This document shows, piece after piece, positions 31,376-40,359 of a DNA stretch of 64,000 nucleotides. Below the pieces are notes generated by a model. The model was given only the letters and a program-made list of their open reading frames with translations, was not told the origin of the DNA and made no database searches. Source of the DNA: Pseudoflavonifractor intestinihominis (GTDB taxonomy: Bacteria; Bacillota; Clostridia; Oscillospirales; Oscillospiraceae); the NCBI RefSeq assembly GCF_040096055.1, contig NZ_JBBMFK010000009.1, positions 66,162 to 130,161 of the forward strand, read 5' to 3'. Position 1 is the first letter of the stretch; each line of letters opens with the position of its first letter. The position numbers were made by a program, and so were the translations under genes.

Positions 31376-33687
31376 GAGAAAATCTCACCCTCACCCGCCG
31401 CACAGCGGTGGTCCTCTCCGACTGCCTGATGCTCTTCCTGGGCCTGTACGGCACGGTGTTCTGCCTGATCTCCGCCTTCCACCTGCCGGTGGACTACCGG
31501 ACCATCACCGTCACCTGCCTGGTGTGCGCGCCCCTCTTTACAGCGGTGTTTTCCCTGCCCTGGCGCTGGGCCAGAGGGGCGCTTTATCTGGGCTGTGCCG
31601 CCGCTGTGGCGGTGACGGCCTGGCGCTGGCTGGATCTGCTGGAGCTGGGCGGCCTGGTGCTGGCCCGGCAGGTGGTGAACACCTTCGCCTGGGCTCTGGG
31701 CAGCAGTGTGACCCTGGATATCACATCCCTGACCGGCGAGACCACCCTGGGGAGCGAGGCGGCGGCCATGACCGCCCTGTTCCTCCTGCTGACCGTGGCC
31801 CTGGCCTTCTGGATCGGGTGGCTGTGGCAGCGGATGCGGTCCTTCTGGCTCACCTTCTGGGGCACCTTCCCGCTGCTGGCGCTGCCGCTGTCGGTGACCG
31901 TAACCCCGGGCTGGACGCCCCTGCTGATGCTGCTCCTGTTCTGGGGCGTGGGCCTGCTGGTGCGCCAGGCCAACAAGAAGGACCTGTCCGGCAGCGCCAA
32001 GACCGTGCTCATGACGCTGCCCCTGTGCGCCCTGCTGCTGGCGGGGCTGGGGCTGGCCCTGCCCAGGGAGGAGTACGAGCAGACCGACTGGGCGGCGGAG
32101 GCCCGGCTGGAGATCATCGACCGCCTGGCGGCGGCCGGGCGGGGCGTGGCCAACGCCGGGGCGGACCTGGGCCTGGCCTCCGGCTCCGACCAGATCGACC
32201 TGAGCCGGGTGGGACCCCTGGACTTTGACGGCGACACGGCCCTGCGGGTGCGCAGCGAGACCACCGGCCACATCTACCTGCGTGGCTTCTCCTCCGCCGT
32301 CTACACCGGCGGCGGCTGGGAACAGCTGTCCGACGAGGTGTACCAGCAGATGCGGGAGGGGTGGACGTTTACCGTGCCCGATATGGCGGCTATCTCCTCC
32401 ATGAAGAGCGGGACGGAACTGCAGATAGACGGCATCGGGGACTACCAGCCCATCAACTTCCCCGCCATGGCGGACGCCGATGCAGATTCTGTCCGCATCG
32501 AGGTGGAGAACGTGGGGGCGGCCGACCGGTTCGTGTACACCCCCTACCAGCTGAGCACCACCCCCGACCGGATGACCGGCGCGGAGTTCGTGGGGGACGC
32601 CTATCTGGCCCGTGGCACCGGCGTGTGGACCCACATCCTCTACGCCCGTGAGACGGCCAGCCCCCTCAGGGCCAGGCTCACGGGGGATGCCGCACAGGCG
32701 GAGGAGAGCTACCGCTATTTCGTCTATGAGAACTACCTTCAGCTCCCCGAGGAGCTGAAGCCGGAGATTGACGGGCTGGTGCAGGACCTGGCGGGCTGGA
32801 ACAGCCCGGAGGCCATGGAGGAGATGGAGGCGAACATGGATCAGGGGGTACCGTACGCTGTGTCCCTGACCCGGTACATCGCAGCCTATCTGTCCTCCAT
32901 CGCCGTCTACGACCCGGACACCCCCGCGGCCCCGGATGGCACGGACTTTGTCACCCACTTCCTGGACGAGGGCCGGGGCTACTGCATGCACTTCGCCACC
33001 ACCGCCACCCTGATGCTGCGGAGCATCGGTCTGCCTGCCCGGTATGTGTCCGGCTATGTGGCGGACACGGTGGCGGGGGAGTGGGTGGATGTGCCCGACT
33101 ACAACGCCCACGCCTGGGTGGAGGTGTACCTGACGGGGTACGGCTGGCAGCCGGTGGAGGTGACGCCGGGCTACGACGGCACCTTTGCCTGGGAGAAGGA
33201 GCCGGAGGAGACGCCGGCGCCCACCGAGACCCAGGCCCCCGAGGCCACCCCCGCGCCCACCCACAGCCAGGCGCCGCGGCCCACCTGGGAGCCAGCGACG
33301 CCGGAGGGGACAGAGGAGCGGGAGCCCCTCAGCCCCTGGCTGTGGCTGCTGGCCATTCCCGCTGTGCTGGTGCTGGCGGTAGCCGGTCTGGTGCTCCGCC
33401 GCCATCTGGCGGCCCGGAGCAGAGCCCGTAAGTTCGGACAGCCCGATCCCAACCGGGCGGTGATCGAGATGTATCTCTACATGGAGAAGGTGGCCGCCCA
33501 CACCGGCGGGACCGTGGACCAGACCCTGGAGACCCTGGCCAAGAAGGCGACCTTCAGCGCCCACGTGCTGACGGCCCAGGAGCGGGAGACCGCCCGCGCT
33601 CTGACGGAGCAGGGGGCCGAAGCGGCGGACCAGAGCCGGGGCAGACTGGACCGGCTGGTGTTCCGGTACGTTCTGGGACTGTATTGA
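31372..33687 (+). CDS. membrane transglutaminase-like protein (TgpA-type)
   Basis: 771 residues: about five to six N-terminal transmembrane helices (15-220), an extracytoplasmic region, and a transglutaminase-like core with GRGYCMHFATTATLMLR (catalytic Cys), YNAHAWVEVYL (His) and PVEVTPGYDG (Asp). A Pro/Thr/Glu linker (about 605-650), another transmembrane helix and a DUF4129-like cytoplasmic tail follow. The catalytic triad looks complete. It probably acts on surface proteins; the substrate is not known. Confidence 0.92.
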   Translation: MRENLTLTRRTAVVLSDCLMLFLGLYGTVFCLISAFHLPVDYRTITVTCLVCAPLFTAVFSLPWRWARGALYLGCAAAVAVTAWRWLDLLELGGLVLARQVVNTFAWALGSSVTLDITSLTGETTLGSEAAAMTALFLLLTVALAFWIGWLWQRMRSFWLTFWGTFPLLALPLSVTVTPGWTPLLMLLLFWGVGLLVRQANKKDLSGSAKTVLMTLPLCALLLAGLGLALPREEYEQTDWAAEARLEIIDRLAAAGRGVANAGADLGLASGSDQIDLSRVGPLDFDGDTALRVRSETTGHIYLRGFSSAVYTGGGWEQLSDEVYQQMREGWTFTVPDMAAISSMKSGTELQIDGIGDYQPINFPAMADADADSVRIEVENVGAADRFVYTPYQLSTTPDRMTGAEFVGDAYLARGTGVWTHILYARETASPLRARLTGDAAQAEESYRYFVYENYLQLPEELKPEIDGLVQDLAGWNSPEAMEEMEANMDQGVPYAVSLTRYIAAYLSSIAVYDPDTPAAPDGTDFVTHFLDEGRGYCMHFATTATLMLRSIGLPARYVSGYVADTVAGEWVDVPDYNAHAWVEVYLTGYGWQPVEVTPGYDGTFAWEKEPEETPAPTETQAPEATPAPTHSQAPRPTWEPATPEGTEEREPLSPWLWLLAIPAVLVLAVAGLVLRRHLAARSRARKFGQPDPNRAVIEMYLYMEKVAAHTGGTVDQTLETLAKKATFSAHVLTAQERETARALTEQGAEAADQSRGRLDRLVFRYVLGLY

Positions 33688-33691
33688 GCGA

Positions 33692-33731
33692 AAAAAGCCT
33701 GCCGGACGCATATGCGTCCGGCAGGCTTTTT
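33692..33731. terminator. bidirectional terminator
   Basis: AAAAAGCCTGCCGGACGCA and its exact complement around a two-base loop, with T-runs both ways. It lies between the moxR operon and the convergent ABC exporter. Confidence 0.93.
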
Positions 33732-33748
33732 GTATGGGATGAATGGTC

Positions 33749-35788
33749 TTACTCCAGCTCGAAAGCGCCGGTGTAGAGCTGGTAGTACACGCCGTGCTGG
33801 GCGATCAGGTCCTCGTGGCTGCCCCGCTCAATGATGCGGCCGTGATCCAGCACCATGATGGCGTCGGAGTTGCGGACAGTGGAGAGCCGGTGGGCGATGA
33901 CGAACACGGTCCGCCCGCTCATCAGGCTGTCCATGCCCCGCTGGACCAGGGCCTCGGTGTGGGTGTCGATGGAGGAGGTGGCCTCGTCCAGGATCATGAC
34001 CGGGGGATCGGCCACGGCGGCCCGGGCGATGGCCAGCAGCTGCCGCTGGCCCTGGGACAGGTTGGCGCCGTTGCCGGTGAGCATGGTGTCGTAGCCCTGA
34101 GGCAGGCGGCGGATGAAGTCGTCGGCGTTGGCCAGCACGGCGGCGGCCTCCACCTCTTCGTCGGTGGCGTCCAGGTTGCCGTACCGGATGTTCTCCCGGA
34201 CGGTGCCGGTGAACAGGTTGGTGTCCTGGAGCACGATGCCCAGGGAGCGGCGCAGGTCGCTCTTGCGGATGTTGTTGATGGAGATGCCGTCGTAGCGGAT
34301 CTTGCCGTCGGCGATGTCGTAGAACCGGTTGATCAGGTTGGTGATGGTGGTCTTGCCCGCGCCGGTGGCGCCCACGAAGGCCAGCTTCTGGCCGGGCTTG
34401 GCGAAGAGGGTGATGCCGTGGAGGATGGTCTTGCCCTGCTCATAGGCGAAGTCCACGCCGTCGAAGCGCACATCGCCGGAGAGCTTGACCAGGTAGTGGT
34501 CCTCCCCCTCCACGTTGCGCACGGGGCCCTGAATGATACGGTAGGAGGGGCCGGTCTCGGTCTCCGGGTATTTCCAGGCCCAGGCGGAACCCGCCTCCGG
34601 CTTTTTCAGCTCCTTAAGGCTTCCGTCCTCCCGGGTGCGCACCGGCACCATGGTAGCGCCCACGCCGTGGGGTACCTTCCAGGCCCAGAGGTTGGTCCGC
34701 TTCTCGCTCTCCTCCAGCTGGCTGCCCGACTTGTCGTAGGACACGTTTACCAGGGTGACCACGCCGTGGTCCTCCTCGGGGGCCTCGTCCATCAGCTGGA
34801 AGATACGCTCGGCGCCGGCCAGACCCATGATGACGGAGTTGAGCTGCTGGGAGATCTGGCTGATGGGGTTGCTGAAGCTCTTGGACAGCTGGAGGAAGGA
34901 GGCGATAACGCCCAGGGTGATGCCGGTGTCGAAGCCGCCCAGGGCCATCAGGCCGCCGGCCATGGCCACGATGACGTACTGGATGTTGCCGATGTTGATC
35001 ATGATGGGCATGAGGATGTTGGCGTACTTGTTGGCCTGATAGGCACTGTCGCACAGGGCGTCGTTGACCTCGTCAAAGCCCTTCTCGGCCTCCTCCTCGT
35101 GGCAGAAAACCTTGATGACCTTCTGGCCGTTGATCATCTCCTCGATGTAGCCGTTCAGGTCGCCCAGCTTCATCTGCTGGCGGATAAAGTACTTGGCGCT
35201 GCGGCCGGCGATGTAACGGGTGACCACCAGCATGCAGCCCACGCACAGCAGCACCACGATGGTGAGCCACACGTTCTTGAACAGCATGGCGAAGAAGGTG
35301 ACGGCGATCATGACCACCGAGTTGAACATCTGGGGGATGCTCTGAGAGAGCATCTGGCGCAGGGTGTCCACGTCGTTGGTGTACACGCTCATCACGTCGC
35401 CGTGGGCGTGGGTGTCAAAGTACTTGATGGGCAGGGTCTGCATGTGGCTGAACAGGTCGTCGCGGATGGTCTTCTGCACGCCCTGGGAGATGGTCACCAT
35501 GATCCGGTTGTAGGCCAGGGTGCACAGGGCGCCGGTGACGTACAGGCAGGCCATCATGATGAGGGCCTGGAGCAGGGCGGTGTATACCGGGGTCTCCATG
35601 GTCAGCAGGGGGGCGATGTAGTCGTCGATGAGGGCCTGGAGGAACAGGGAGCCGCCCACGGAGGCAATGGCGCTGACCAGGATGCACAGCAGCACCAGGA
35701 AGAAGCGGAACTTGTAGCCGGCAAACACATAGCTGAGGATCCGACCGGCAGTATGACGTCTGTTGAAGGGCTGGGCTTTCTTATTCAT
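33749..35788 (-). CDS. ABC exporter subunit with canonical ATP site and a linker insertion
   Basis: One half of a heterodimeric multidrug/lipid exporter. 679 residues: six transmembrane helices (about 20-310) and a nucleotide-binding domain with Walker A GATGAGKTT, signature LSQGQRQ, Walker B VMILDEATSS (catalytic Glu present) and H-loop AHRLS. Between the membrane and ATPase domains is an insertion of about 90 residues (about 345-435) with two WAWK motifs. ATG 35788 is inside the end of the partner gene (eight-base overlap). Confidence 0.9.
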   Translation of the reverse strand: MNKKAQPFNRRHTAGRILSYVFAGYKFRFFLVLLCILVSAIASVGGSLFLQALIDDYIAPLLTMETPVYTALLQALIMMACLYVTGALCTLAYNRIMVTISQGVQKTIRDDLFSHMQTLPIKYFDTHAHGDVMSVYTNDVDTLRQMLSQSIPQMFNSVVMIAVTFFAMLFKNVWLTIVVLLCVGCMLVVTRYIAGRSAKYFIRQQMKLGDLNGYIEEMINGQKVIKVFCHEEEAEKGFDEVNDALCDSAYQANKYANILMPIMINIGNIQYVIVAMAGGLMALGGFDTGITLGVIASFLQLSKSFSNPISQISQQLNSVIMGLAGAERIFQLMDEAPEEDHGVVTLVNVSYDKSGSQLEESEKRTNLWAWKVPHGVGATMVPVRTREDGSLKELKKPEAGSAWAWKYPETETGPSYRIIQGPVRNVEGEDHYLVKLSGDVRFDGVDFAYEQGKTILHGITLFAKPGQKLAFVGATGAGKTTITNLINRFYDIADGKIRYDGISINNIRKSDLRRSLGIVLQDTNLFTGTVRENIRYGNLDATDEEVEAAAVLANADDFIRRLPQGYDTMLTGNGANLSQGQRQLLAIARAAVADPPVMILDEATSSIDTHTEALVQRGMDSLMSGRTVFVIAHRLSTVRNSDAIMVLDHGRIIERGSHEDLIAQHGVYYQLYTGAFELE

Positions 35789-37514
35789 CGTCGCTGCCTC
35801 CCTTCGTCTGGGAATCGTAGATTTCGCGGTATGTCTGGCAGGTCTTGAGCAGCTCCTCATGGGTACCCATGGCGCTGATCTTTCCGCCCTCCATCACCAG
35901 GATCTTGTCCGCGTCCTCAATGGAGGAGATACGCTGGGCAATGATGAACTTGGTGGTGTCGGGGATCTCGGTCCGGAAGGCCTGGCGGATGAGGGCGTCG
36001 GTCTTGGTGTCCACGGCGGAGGTGGAGTCGTCCAGGATGAGGATCTTGGGCCGCTTCAGCAGGGCGCGGGCAATACACAGACGCTGCTTCTGGCCGCCGG
36101 ACACGTTGGAGCCGCCCTGCTCGATGTGGGTGTTGTACTTGTCGGGGAACTCCTGGATGAAGGGGTCGGCCTGGGCCAGACGGCACATGCGGACCATCTC
36201 CTCATCGGTGGCGTCGGCGTCGCCCCAGCGCAGGTTCTCCTTGATGGAGCCGGAGAAGAGCACGTTCTTCTGGAGTACCATGGCCACCTGCTGGCGCAGG
36301 GCCTCCATGTCGTAGTCCCGGACGTCCACGCCGCCCACCAGCACCCGGCCCTCGGTGGCGTCGTACAGGCGGGGGATGAGCTGGACCAGGGTGGTCTTGG
36401 AGGTGCCGGTGCCGCCCAGGATGCCCACGGTCTCGCCCGACTTGACGGTCAGGTTCACGTCCTTCAGGCACTCCTTATTGGGGTCGTTGGCGTAGCTGAA
36501 GCCCACGTTCTCAAAGACCACGGAGCCGTCCTTCACCTCGGTGACGGGGTTGGGACCGTTCTTCAGGTCGCTCTCCTCGCTGAGCAGCTCATAGATACGC
36601 TCGGCGGAGGCGCGGGCCAGGATGATCTGCACCAGCACCATGGAGCACATCATCAGGCTCATGAGGATCATCATGATGTAGCTGAACATGCTGGTCAGGT
36701 TGCCGGTGGTGATCTCGCCGCCCACCACCAGATGGGCGCCCACCCAGGACACGGTCAGCATACAGCCGTACACGCACAGCTGCATCAGGGGCGCATTGAA
36801 GGAGATGAGCTTCTCGGCCCTGGTGAAGTCGGTGAAGATCTCGTTGGAGACGTTGCCGAACTTGGCCCGCTCGTGGTCCTCGCGGACAAAGGACTTGACC
36901 ACCCGGATGCCCAGCAGGTTCTCCTGCACCACGTTGTTGAGCCAGTCGTACTTCTTGAACACCCGCTCGAAGATGGGGTGGGCGTTGGTCATGATGAGGA
37001 ACAGGCCCAGAGCCAGGATGGGGATGACAATCAGGAAGATAAGGGCCAGCTTGGGGCTGATGGTAAAGGTGAGGGCCCAGGCGCAGATGAGCATGATGGG
37101 GCAGCGCACGGCGATGCGGATGATCATCATGAAGGCCATCTGCACGTTGGTCACATCGGTGGTCAGGCGGGTGATGATGCCGCCGGTGGAGAACTTGTCG
37201 ATATTGGAGAAGGAGAACTTCTGCACGTTGCGGTACATCTCCCGGCGCAGATTGCGGGAGAAGCCGGTGGCGGCCTTTGCGGCGAAGCGGCCGGACAGGG
37301 CGCCGAACAGCAGGGCCACCAGGGCCATCACCACCAGCAGTACGCCGTACCGCACGATGTTCTCCATGCTCCCGGCCTCGATGCCCTTGTCGATGAGCTG
37401 GGCCATCATCATGGGGATCAGAACATCAAAGGCCACCTCGAAGATAACGAAGATGGGGGTCAGGATGGTGTCCCGCTTGTACTCCTGAATACAGGCGTTC
37501 AGACGTTTGATCAT
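35781..37514 (-). CDS. ABC exporter subunit with degenerate ATP site
   Basis: Partner of the preceding half-transporter. 577 residues with six transmembrane helices and an ATPase domain in which key residues deviate: Walker A is GGTGTSKTT (Ser for Gly), Walker B is LILDDSTSA (Asp for catalytic Glu) and the H-loop is AQRISS (Gln for His). The signature VSGGQKQR is intact. This is the established pattern of asymmetric exporters such as TM287/288 and BmrCD, so pairing is confident. It lies 57 bases after marR. Confidence 0.93.
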   Translation of the reverse strand: MIKRLNACIQEYKRDTILTPIFVIFEVAFDVLIPMMMAQLIDKGIEAGSMENIVRYGVLLVVMALVALLFGALSGRFAAKAATGFSRNLRREMYRNVQKFSFSNIDKFSTGGIITRLTTDVTNVQMAFMMIIRIAVRCPIMLICAWALTFTISPKLALIFLIVIPILALGLFLIMTNAHPIFERVFKKYDWLNNVVQENLLGIRVVKSFVREDHERAKFGNVSNEIFTDFTRAEKLISFNAPLMQLCVYGCMLTVSWVGAHLVVGGEITTGNLTSMFSYIMMILMSLMMCSMVLVQIILARASAERIYELLSEESDLKNGPNPVTEVKDGSVVFENVGFSYANDPNKECLKDVNLTVKSGETVGILGGTGTSKTTLVQLIPRLYDATEGRVLVGGVDVRDYDMEALRQQVAMVLQKNVLFSGSIKENLRWGDADATDEEMVRMCRLAQADPFIQEFPDKYNTHIEQGGSNVSGGQKQRLCIARALLKRPKILILDDSTSAVDTKTDALIRQAFRTEIPDTTKFIIAQRISSIEDADKILVMEGGKISAMGTHEELLKTCQTYREIYDSQTKGGSDDE

Positions 37515-37571
37515 GAAATCGCTCCTTTGCAGTTGGAATCGTGAGAGTGCAGGGACCGGCTGTCCCGGGGG

Positions 37572-38015
37572 CTAATCCAGCAGATTGCGCTGAATTTTCC
37601 GCGCCGTGGCGATGAACTGCTCCAGTTCTTCCGCCGTCAGGCCGGCGGTCATGAGGGCCTCGGCGATCTGGAATTTCTCCGCAATTTCCGCGTGGATGGC
37701 CATGGCTTTTTCCGTTGGGACCAGCTTTTTCAGCCGCGCGTCCTGGGGGACGCTCTGGCGGGTGAGCATACCGTCCCGCTCCAGGTTCTGGAGAAACCGG
37801 GAGGCGGTGGAGCGGCGGATGCAGAACACCTCTTCCACGTCCCGCTGATAGAGCTCACGGTCCAGGTGGTCGCAGAGAAAGCCCATGATGAGTCCCTCCG
37901 TCTCAGTGATGCCGTGGCGGCCCTCAGGCGGGGGGGGGGTGAGCTCCATCATTTTCCGACGGAGCAGATTGGACAGGCTGCGGATGACAAAGCCAACGGA
38001 GTTCTGGCGCTGTAT
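37572..38015 (-). CDS. MarR family regulator, apparently with an ATA start
   Basis: Winged-helix regulator, probable repressor of the exporter operon. HTH and wing run from YQRDVEEVFCIRRSTASRFL to TRQSVPQDARLKKLVP. The first ATG in frame (37952) would give only 126 residues and cut helix 1. The family-like reading QRQNSVGFVIRSLSNLLRRKM continues upstream to an ATA at 38015-38013, nine bases after GGGGG, exactly where an ATG is expected; TAG stops the frame at 38024-38022. Either ATA is used, or the start has mutated and a shortened protein is made. 147 residues from ATA is the normal length. Confidence 0.75.
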   Translation of the reverse strand: MQRQNSVGFVIRSLSNLLRRKMMELTPPPPEGRHGITETEGLIMGFLCDHLDRELYQRDVEEVFCIRRSTASRFLQNLERDGMLTRQSVPQDARLKKLVPTEKAMAIHAEIAEKFQIAEALMTAGLTAEELEQFIATARKIQRNLLD

Positions 38016-38037
38016 GGCGATCTACCCCCTCACTTTA

Positions 38038-38082
38038 GTTAGATTGCTAACATATTATAGTGAGATAAAAAATAGATGTCAA
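38038..38082 (-). promoter_or_regulatory. consensus promoter and operator of the marR-ABC operon
   Basis: TTGACA (38082-38077), 17 bases, TATAAT (38059-38054), a perfect sigma-A promoter. The palindrome GTTAG-ATTG-CTAAC (38038-38051) lies just downstream over the start point, the usual place for MarR autorepression. Confidence 0.85.
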
Positions 38083-38212
38083 TAGGGGAAATGGGAATTT
38101 ACTCTTTGACAAAAAAAGAGAAGAAAGAAGGTTAAAAAATAGACAAAAATCCAAAATATCAGAAGAAGGGGAAAACAATTGCCAAGGGGTCAAGTTTTCC
38201 CGGGAAGGGGAA

Positions 38213-38241
38213 TTGCAATCGGCGGAGGGACGTGCTAACAT
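38213..38241 (+). promoter_or_regulatory. probable sigma-A promoter
   Basis: TTGCAA, 17 bases, TAACAT, 60 bases before the tocopherol-cyclase-like gene. Just upstream an inverted repeat GGGAAAAC...GTTTTCCC (38169-38176 and 38194-38201) could be an operator. The AT-rich tract 38083-38168 shows nothing else. Confidence 0.55.
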
Positions 38242-38300
38242 GTAAGCTACCAGATGAAAGCCCCTGCCGGCAGGGGTGGATTGAGACCAGGTGATGAAGG

Positions 38301-39146
38301 GTGAAATATTTCTATGGGGCCGGAAAGAGGGGGCCCTATTTTGAAGGCTGGCAGCTCCGGCACCAGGCGCCCGGCGGCGAGACGCTGTCCCTGTTTCCGA
38401 TGCTGCGCATCGACAGGGCGGGGGGCACCACGGCGTCCGTCCGGGTGGAGTCCCGGGAGGGCACGTGGAACATCAGCTGTCCGGGAGAGAGCTTCCAGGC
38501 CTCCGAGGGGCTGTTCCAGGTGTGGGTGAAGGGCAGCCTCTTCAACCGGAAGGGGCTGTGGCTGGACCTGCGGACCGGAGGCATGACCCTGTGCGGCGAG
38601 CTGCGATACGGCCCCTTTACGCCGCTGAAGTACGATTTGATGGGGCCGCTGGGGGCGCTGCCCGTGTTCCCGGTACGCCGGGGGGTCATCAGCATGGGCC
38701 ACCGGCTGGAGGGCGTTCTGCTGCTCAACGGCCGGCGCATCGACTTCACCGGCGGCACCGGGTTTATTGAGACGGTCCGGGGCACCGACCGGCCTTCTAC
38801 ATCTCTGTGGAGCCAGAGCATCTGGCGTGAGGAGCGGAGCAACAGCATCCTGGTCAGCGTGGAGCGGGTGTCCACCCTGGCGGGGCCGCGGGTCAGCTGC
38901 CTGTGCGCAGTGCTCTACGGCGGACGGGAGTACCGCCTGGTCTCCTACCGCGGGGCCAGCGTGGAGCAGTGGTCTCCGGCGGGGACCTTGATCCGGCAGG
39001 GCGCCCTGCGCTTGGCCGTGGAGCCGGCGGGAGAGGGGGAGCATCCCCCCGTCCGCTACCAGCTCTGGGACGGGGACAAGCTGCTGTTCGACCACCTGGA
39101 CCCCTGGGCGGGCTACCGCTTCACCGAGGAGAAAAAGGACAGCTGA
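38301..39146 (+). CDS. tocopherol cyclase-like family protein
   Basis: 281 residues starting with GTG; AGGTGAT lies several bases ahead. The opening KRGPYFEGWQLRHQ matches the GxYFEGWYFK motif of the tocopherol-cyclase-like family (PF14249), and the rest is beta-rich, with GTGFIETVRGTDRPSTSLWSQSIW as a second conserved block. Bacteria of this type make no tocopherol, so the reaction is unknown; a lipocalin-like fold binding a lipid is likely. No signal peptide. Monocistronic. Confidence 0.75.
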   Translation: MKYFYGAGKRGPYFEGWQLRHQAPGGETLSLFPMLRIDRAGGTTASVRVESREGTWNISCPGESFQASEGLFQVWVKGSLFNRKGLWLDLRTGGMTLCGELRYGPFTPLKYDLMGPLGALPVFPVRRGVISMGHRLEGVLLLNGRRIDFTGGTGFIETVRGTDRPSTSLWSQSIWREERSNSILVSVERVSTLAGPRVSCLCAVLYGGREYRLVSYRGASVEQWSPAGTLIRQGALRLAVEPAGEGEHPPVRYQLWDGDKLLFDHLDPWAGYRFTEEKKDS

Positions 39147-39157
39147 ACAAAGCAGGA

Positions 39158-39194
39158 GGGAGGACGCTCACAGACCGAGCGTCCTCCCTTTTTT
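39158..39194. terminator. bidirectional terminator
   Basis: GGGAGGACGCTC, loop ACAGACC, complement, TTTTTT. It overlaps the stop codon of the convergent VTT gene. Confidence 0.9.
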
Positions 39195-39876
39195 AGTGTT
39201 TGAATTTTTCCAGCAGGCGGGCCTCCCACTGGTCGCCGTACTTCATGGCGGCCAGGAACAGAGCCAGACCGGCCAGACCGATGAGGGCCATGGCCCAGAT
39301 GGGGACGGCGATCACCGAGCTGCCCACAGCCGAGGCCACCAGCAGGCCCCAGGGCCGGGTGAGGACCACGATCACCAGGAAGCGGGGGAGGCCGATGTCG
39401 GTCAGACCCGCCAGGATGCAGATCAGGTCGTCGGGGAAGAAGGGGAAGAGAAAGACCAGCGCCAGGAACACGTCCCGCTTGCGGCGGATCACCTCCAGGT
39501 ATCGGTCGGACACCTTCTGGCTGACAAAGCGGCCGGCGAAGGACTGGCCCAGCACCCGGGCCAGCCAGAACACCACCACGGAACCCAGCACCACCGCCCC
39601 TGCCGTGAGCAGGAAGGCGGGCCACATGCCGAAGAGCAGTGCGCCCCCTGCGGCGGTGATGTTGCTGGGGATGGGCGCAATGACCACCGAGGCCAGCTGG
39701 ACCAGGAAAAAGACCAGGTGGGAGTAGGGGGAGAAGCGGGTGATGTAGTCCTGGATGCCGTCCAGGGATCTGGCGGCGGAGAAAAAGCCGGTGTTCCAGA
39801 GGAAAAGGAAGATGCCGCCTAGGATCAGAATGGTGAGGATCAGCGTGGCGATCCATTTTTGATTTCTTTTTTTCAT
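39193..39876 (-). CDS. TVP38/TMEM64 (VTT) family membrane protein
   Basis: 227 residues with about six hydrophobic segments. The VTT domain carries APIPSNITAAGGALLFG and the later FPFFPDDLICILAGLTDIG, typical of DedA-superfamily proteins that move lipids or lipid carriers across the membrane. Re-entrant loops are expected around both motifs. The stop codon lies inside the terminator T-run. No partner gene is nearby. Confidence 0.9.
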   Translation of the reverse strand: MKKRNQKWIATLILTILILGGIFLFLWNTGFFSAARSLDGIQDYITRFSPYSHLVFFLVQLASVVIAPIPSNITAAGGALLFGMWPAFLLTAGAVVLGSVVVFWLARVLGQSFAGRFVSQKVSDRYLEVIRRKRDVFLALVFLFPFFPDDLICILAGLTDIGLPRFLVIVVLTRPWGLLVASAVGSSVIAVPIWAMALIGLAGLALFLAAMKYGDQWEARLLEKFKH

Positions 39877-40041
39877 ATGCCAAGCCCCTTGTCTTGCGCT
39901 GCCGGGATGGGAGCCGGACGACCATATCCGACATCCATTACCATAAGGCTACCACAGGGAGATAAAAGATGCCATAGGGAAAAGGTTAAGATTGTTTGAA
40001 TAAATAGAAAACACGCGGCAGGCGCTCCTTTTGAAAGCCAT

Positions 40042-40076
40042 AAAAAAGGCGGCCCCGGCCGAAACCGGAAGCCGCC
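40042..40076 (-). terminator. second tandem terminator after the small transcript
   Basis: Minus strand GGCGGC (40076-40071) and GCCGCC (40053-40048) enclose an inner CCGG-rich stem and are followed by TTTTTT. Confidence 0.75.
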
Positions 40077-40085
40077 CCAATAAAC

Positions 40086-40111
40086 AAAAAGCCACACCGC
40101 AGCCGGTGTGG
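40086..40111 (-). terminator. terminator of the small transcript
   Basis: Minus strand CCACACCG, loop GCTG, CGGTGTGG, then CTTTTT. It begins 34 bases after the small frame ends. Confidence 0.85.
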
Positions 40112-40144
40112 AACTTCTGTGTCGCACGGTATGTACTGTCGAGT

Positions 40145-40228
40145 TTATCGATCGCTGACGATAACCTGCTCATCGCCGCCAAAAATCAATTCGTCGACAT
40201 CCGTGCTCTGGATGTCAGTCCACTTCAT
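40145..40228 (-). CDS. 27-residue peptide frame in its own transcript
   Basis: ATG at 40228-40226 with AAAGGGGG eight bases upstream; TAA at 40145-40147. The peptide starts MKWTDIQSTDVDEL, continues IFGGDEQVIVSDR and has no cysteine. The promoter lies about 35 bases before the ATG and two terminators lie behind, defining an RNA of about 150-210 bases that is separate from both neighbours. The Gly-Gly after a hydrophobic/acidic leader-like stretch recalls peptide precursors but is weak evidence. It may instead be a small RNA with an incidental frame. I do not recognise it. Confidence 0.5.
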   Translation of the reverse strand: MKWTDIQSTDVDELIFGGDEQVIVSDR

Positions 40229-40261
40229 GGCCTCAACCCCCTTTCTAGATTTGATGACTTT

Positions 40262-40290
40262 ATTATAGTGCAGTGAAGGTCAAGAAACAA
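40262..40290 (-). promoter_or_regulatory. promoter of the small transcript
   Basis: TTGTTT (40290-40285), 17 bases, TATAAT (40267-40262) on the minus strand. Confidence 0.7.
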
Positions 40291-40359
40291 GGGACAATTG
40301 TACAAAATTGATAAATAAATTGTAAACAAACTGTGTATTTTTGTGTCGCAAAAAATTCC

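Noticed and set aside
30955..33711. 918-codon antisense frame over the transglutaminase gene
   Set aside because: His/Gln/Pro-rich shadow of a real, motif-supported gene.
39949..40182. 77-codon minus-strand frame overlapping the small transcript
   Set aside because: No ribosome binding site, and it reads through both terminators; the 27-codon frame is better supported.
40031..40276. 81-codon plus-strand frame opposite the small transcript
   Set aside because: Reads across two terminators and a promoter on the other strand and has no upstream signals.
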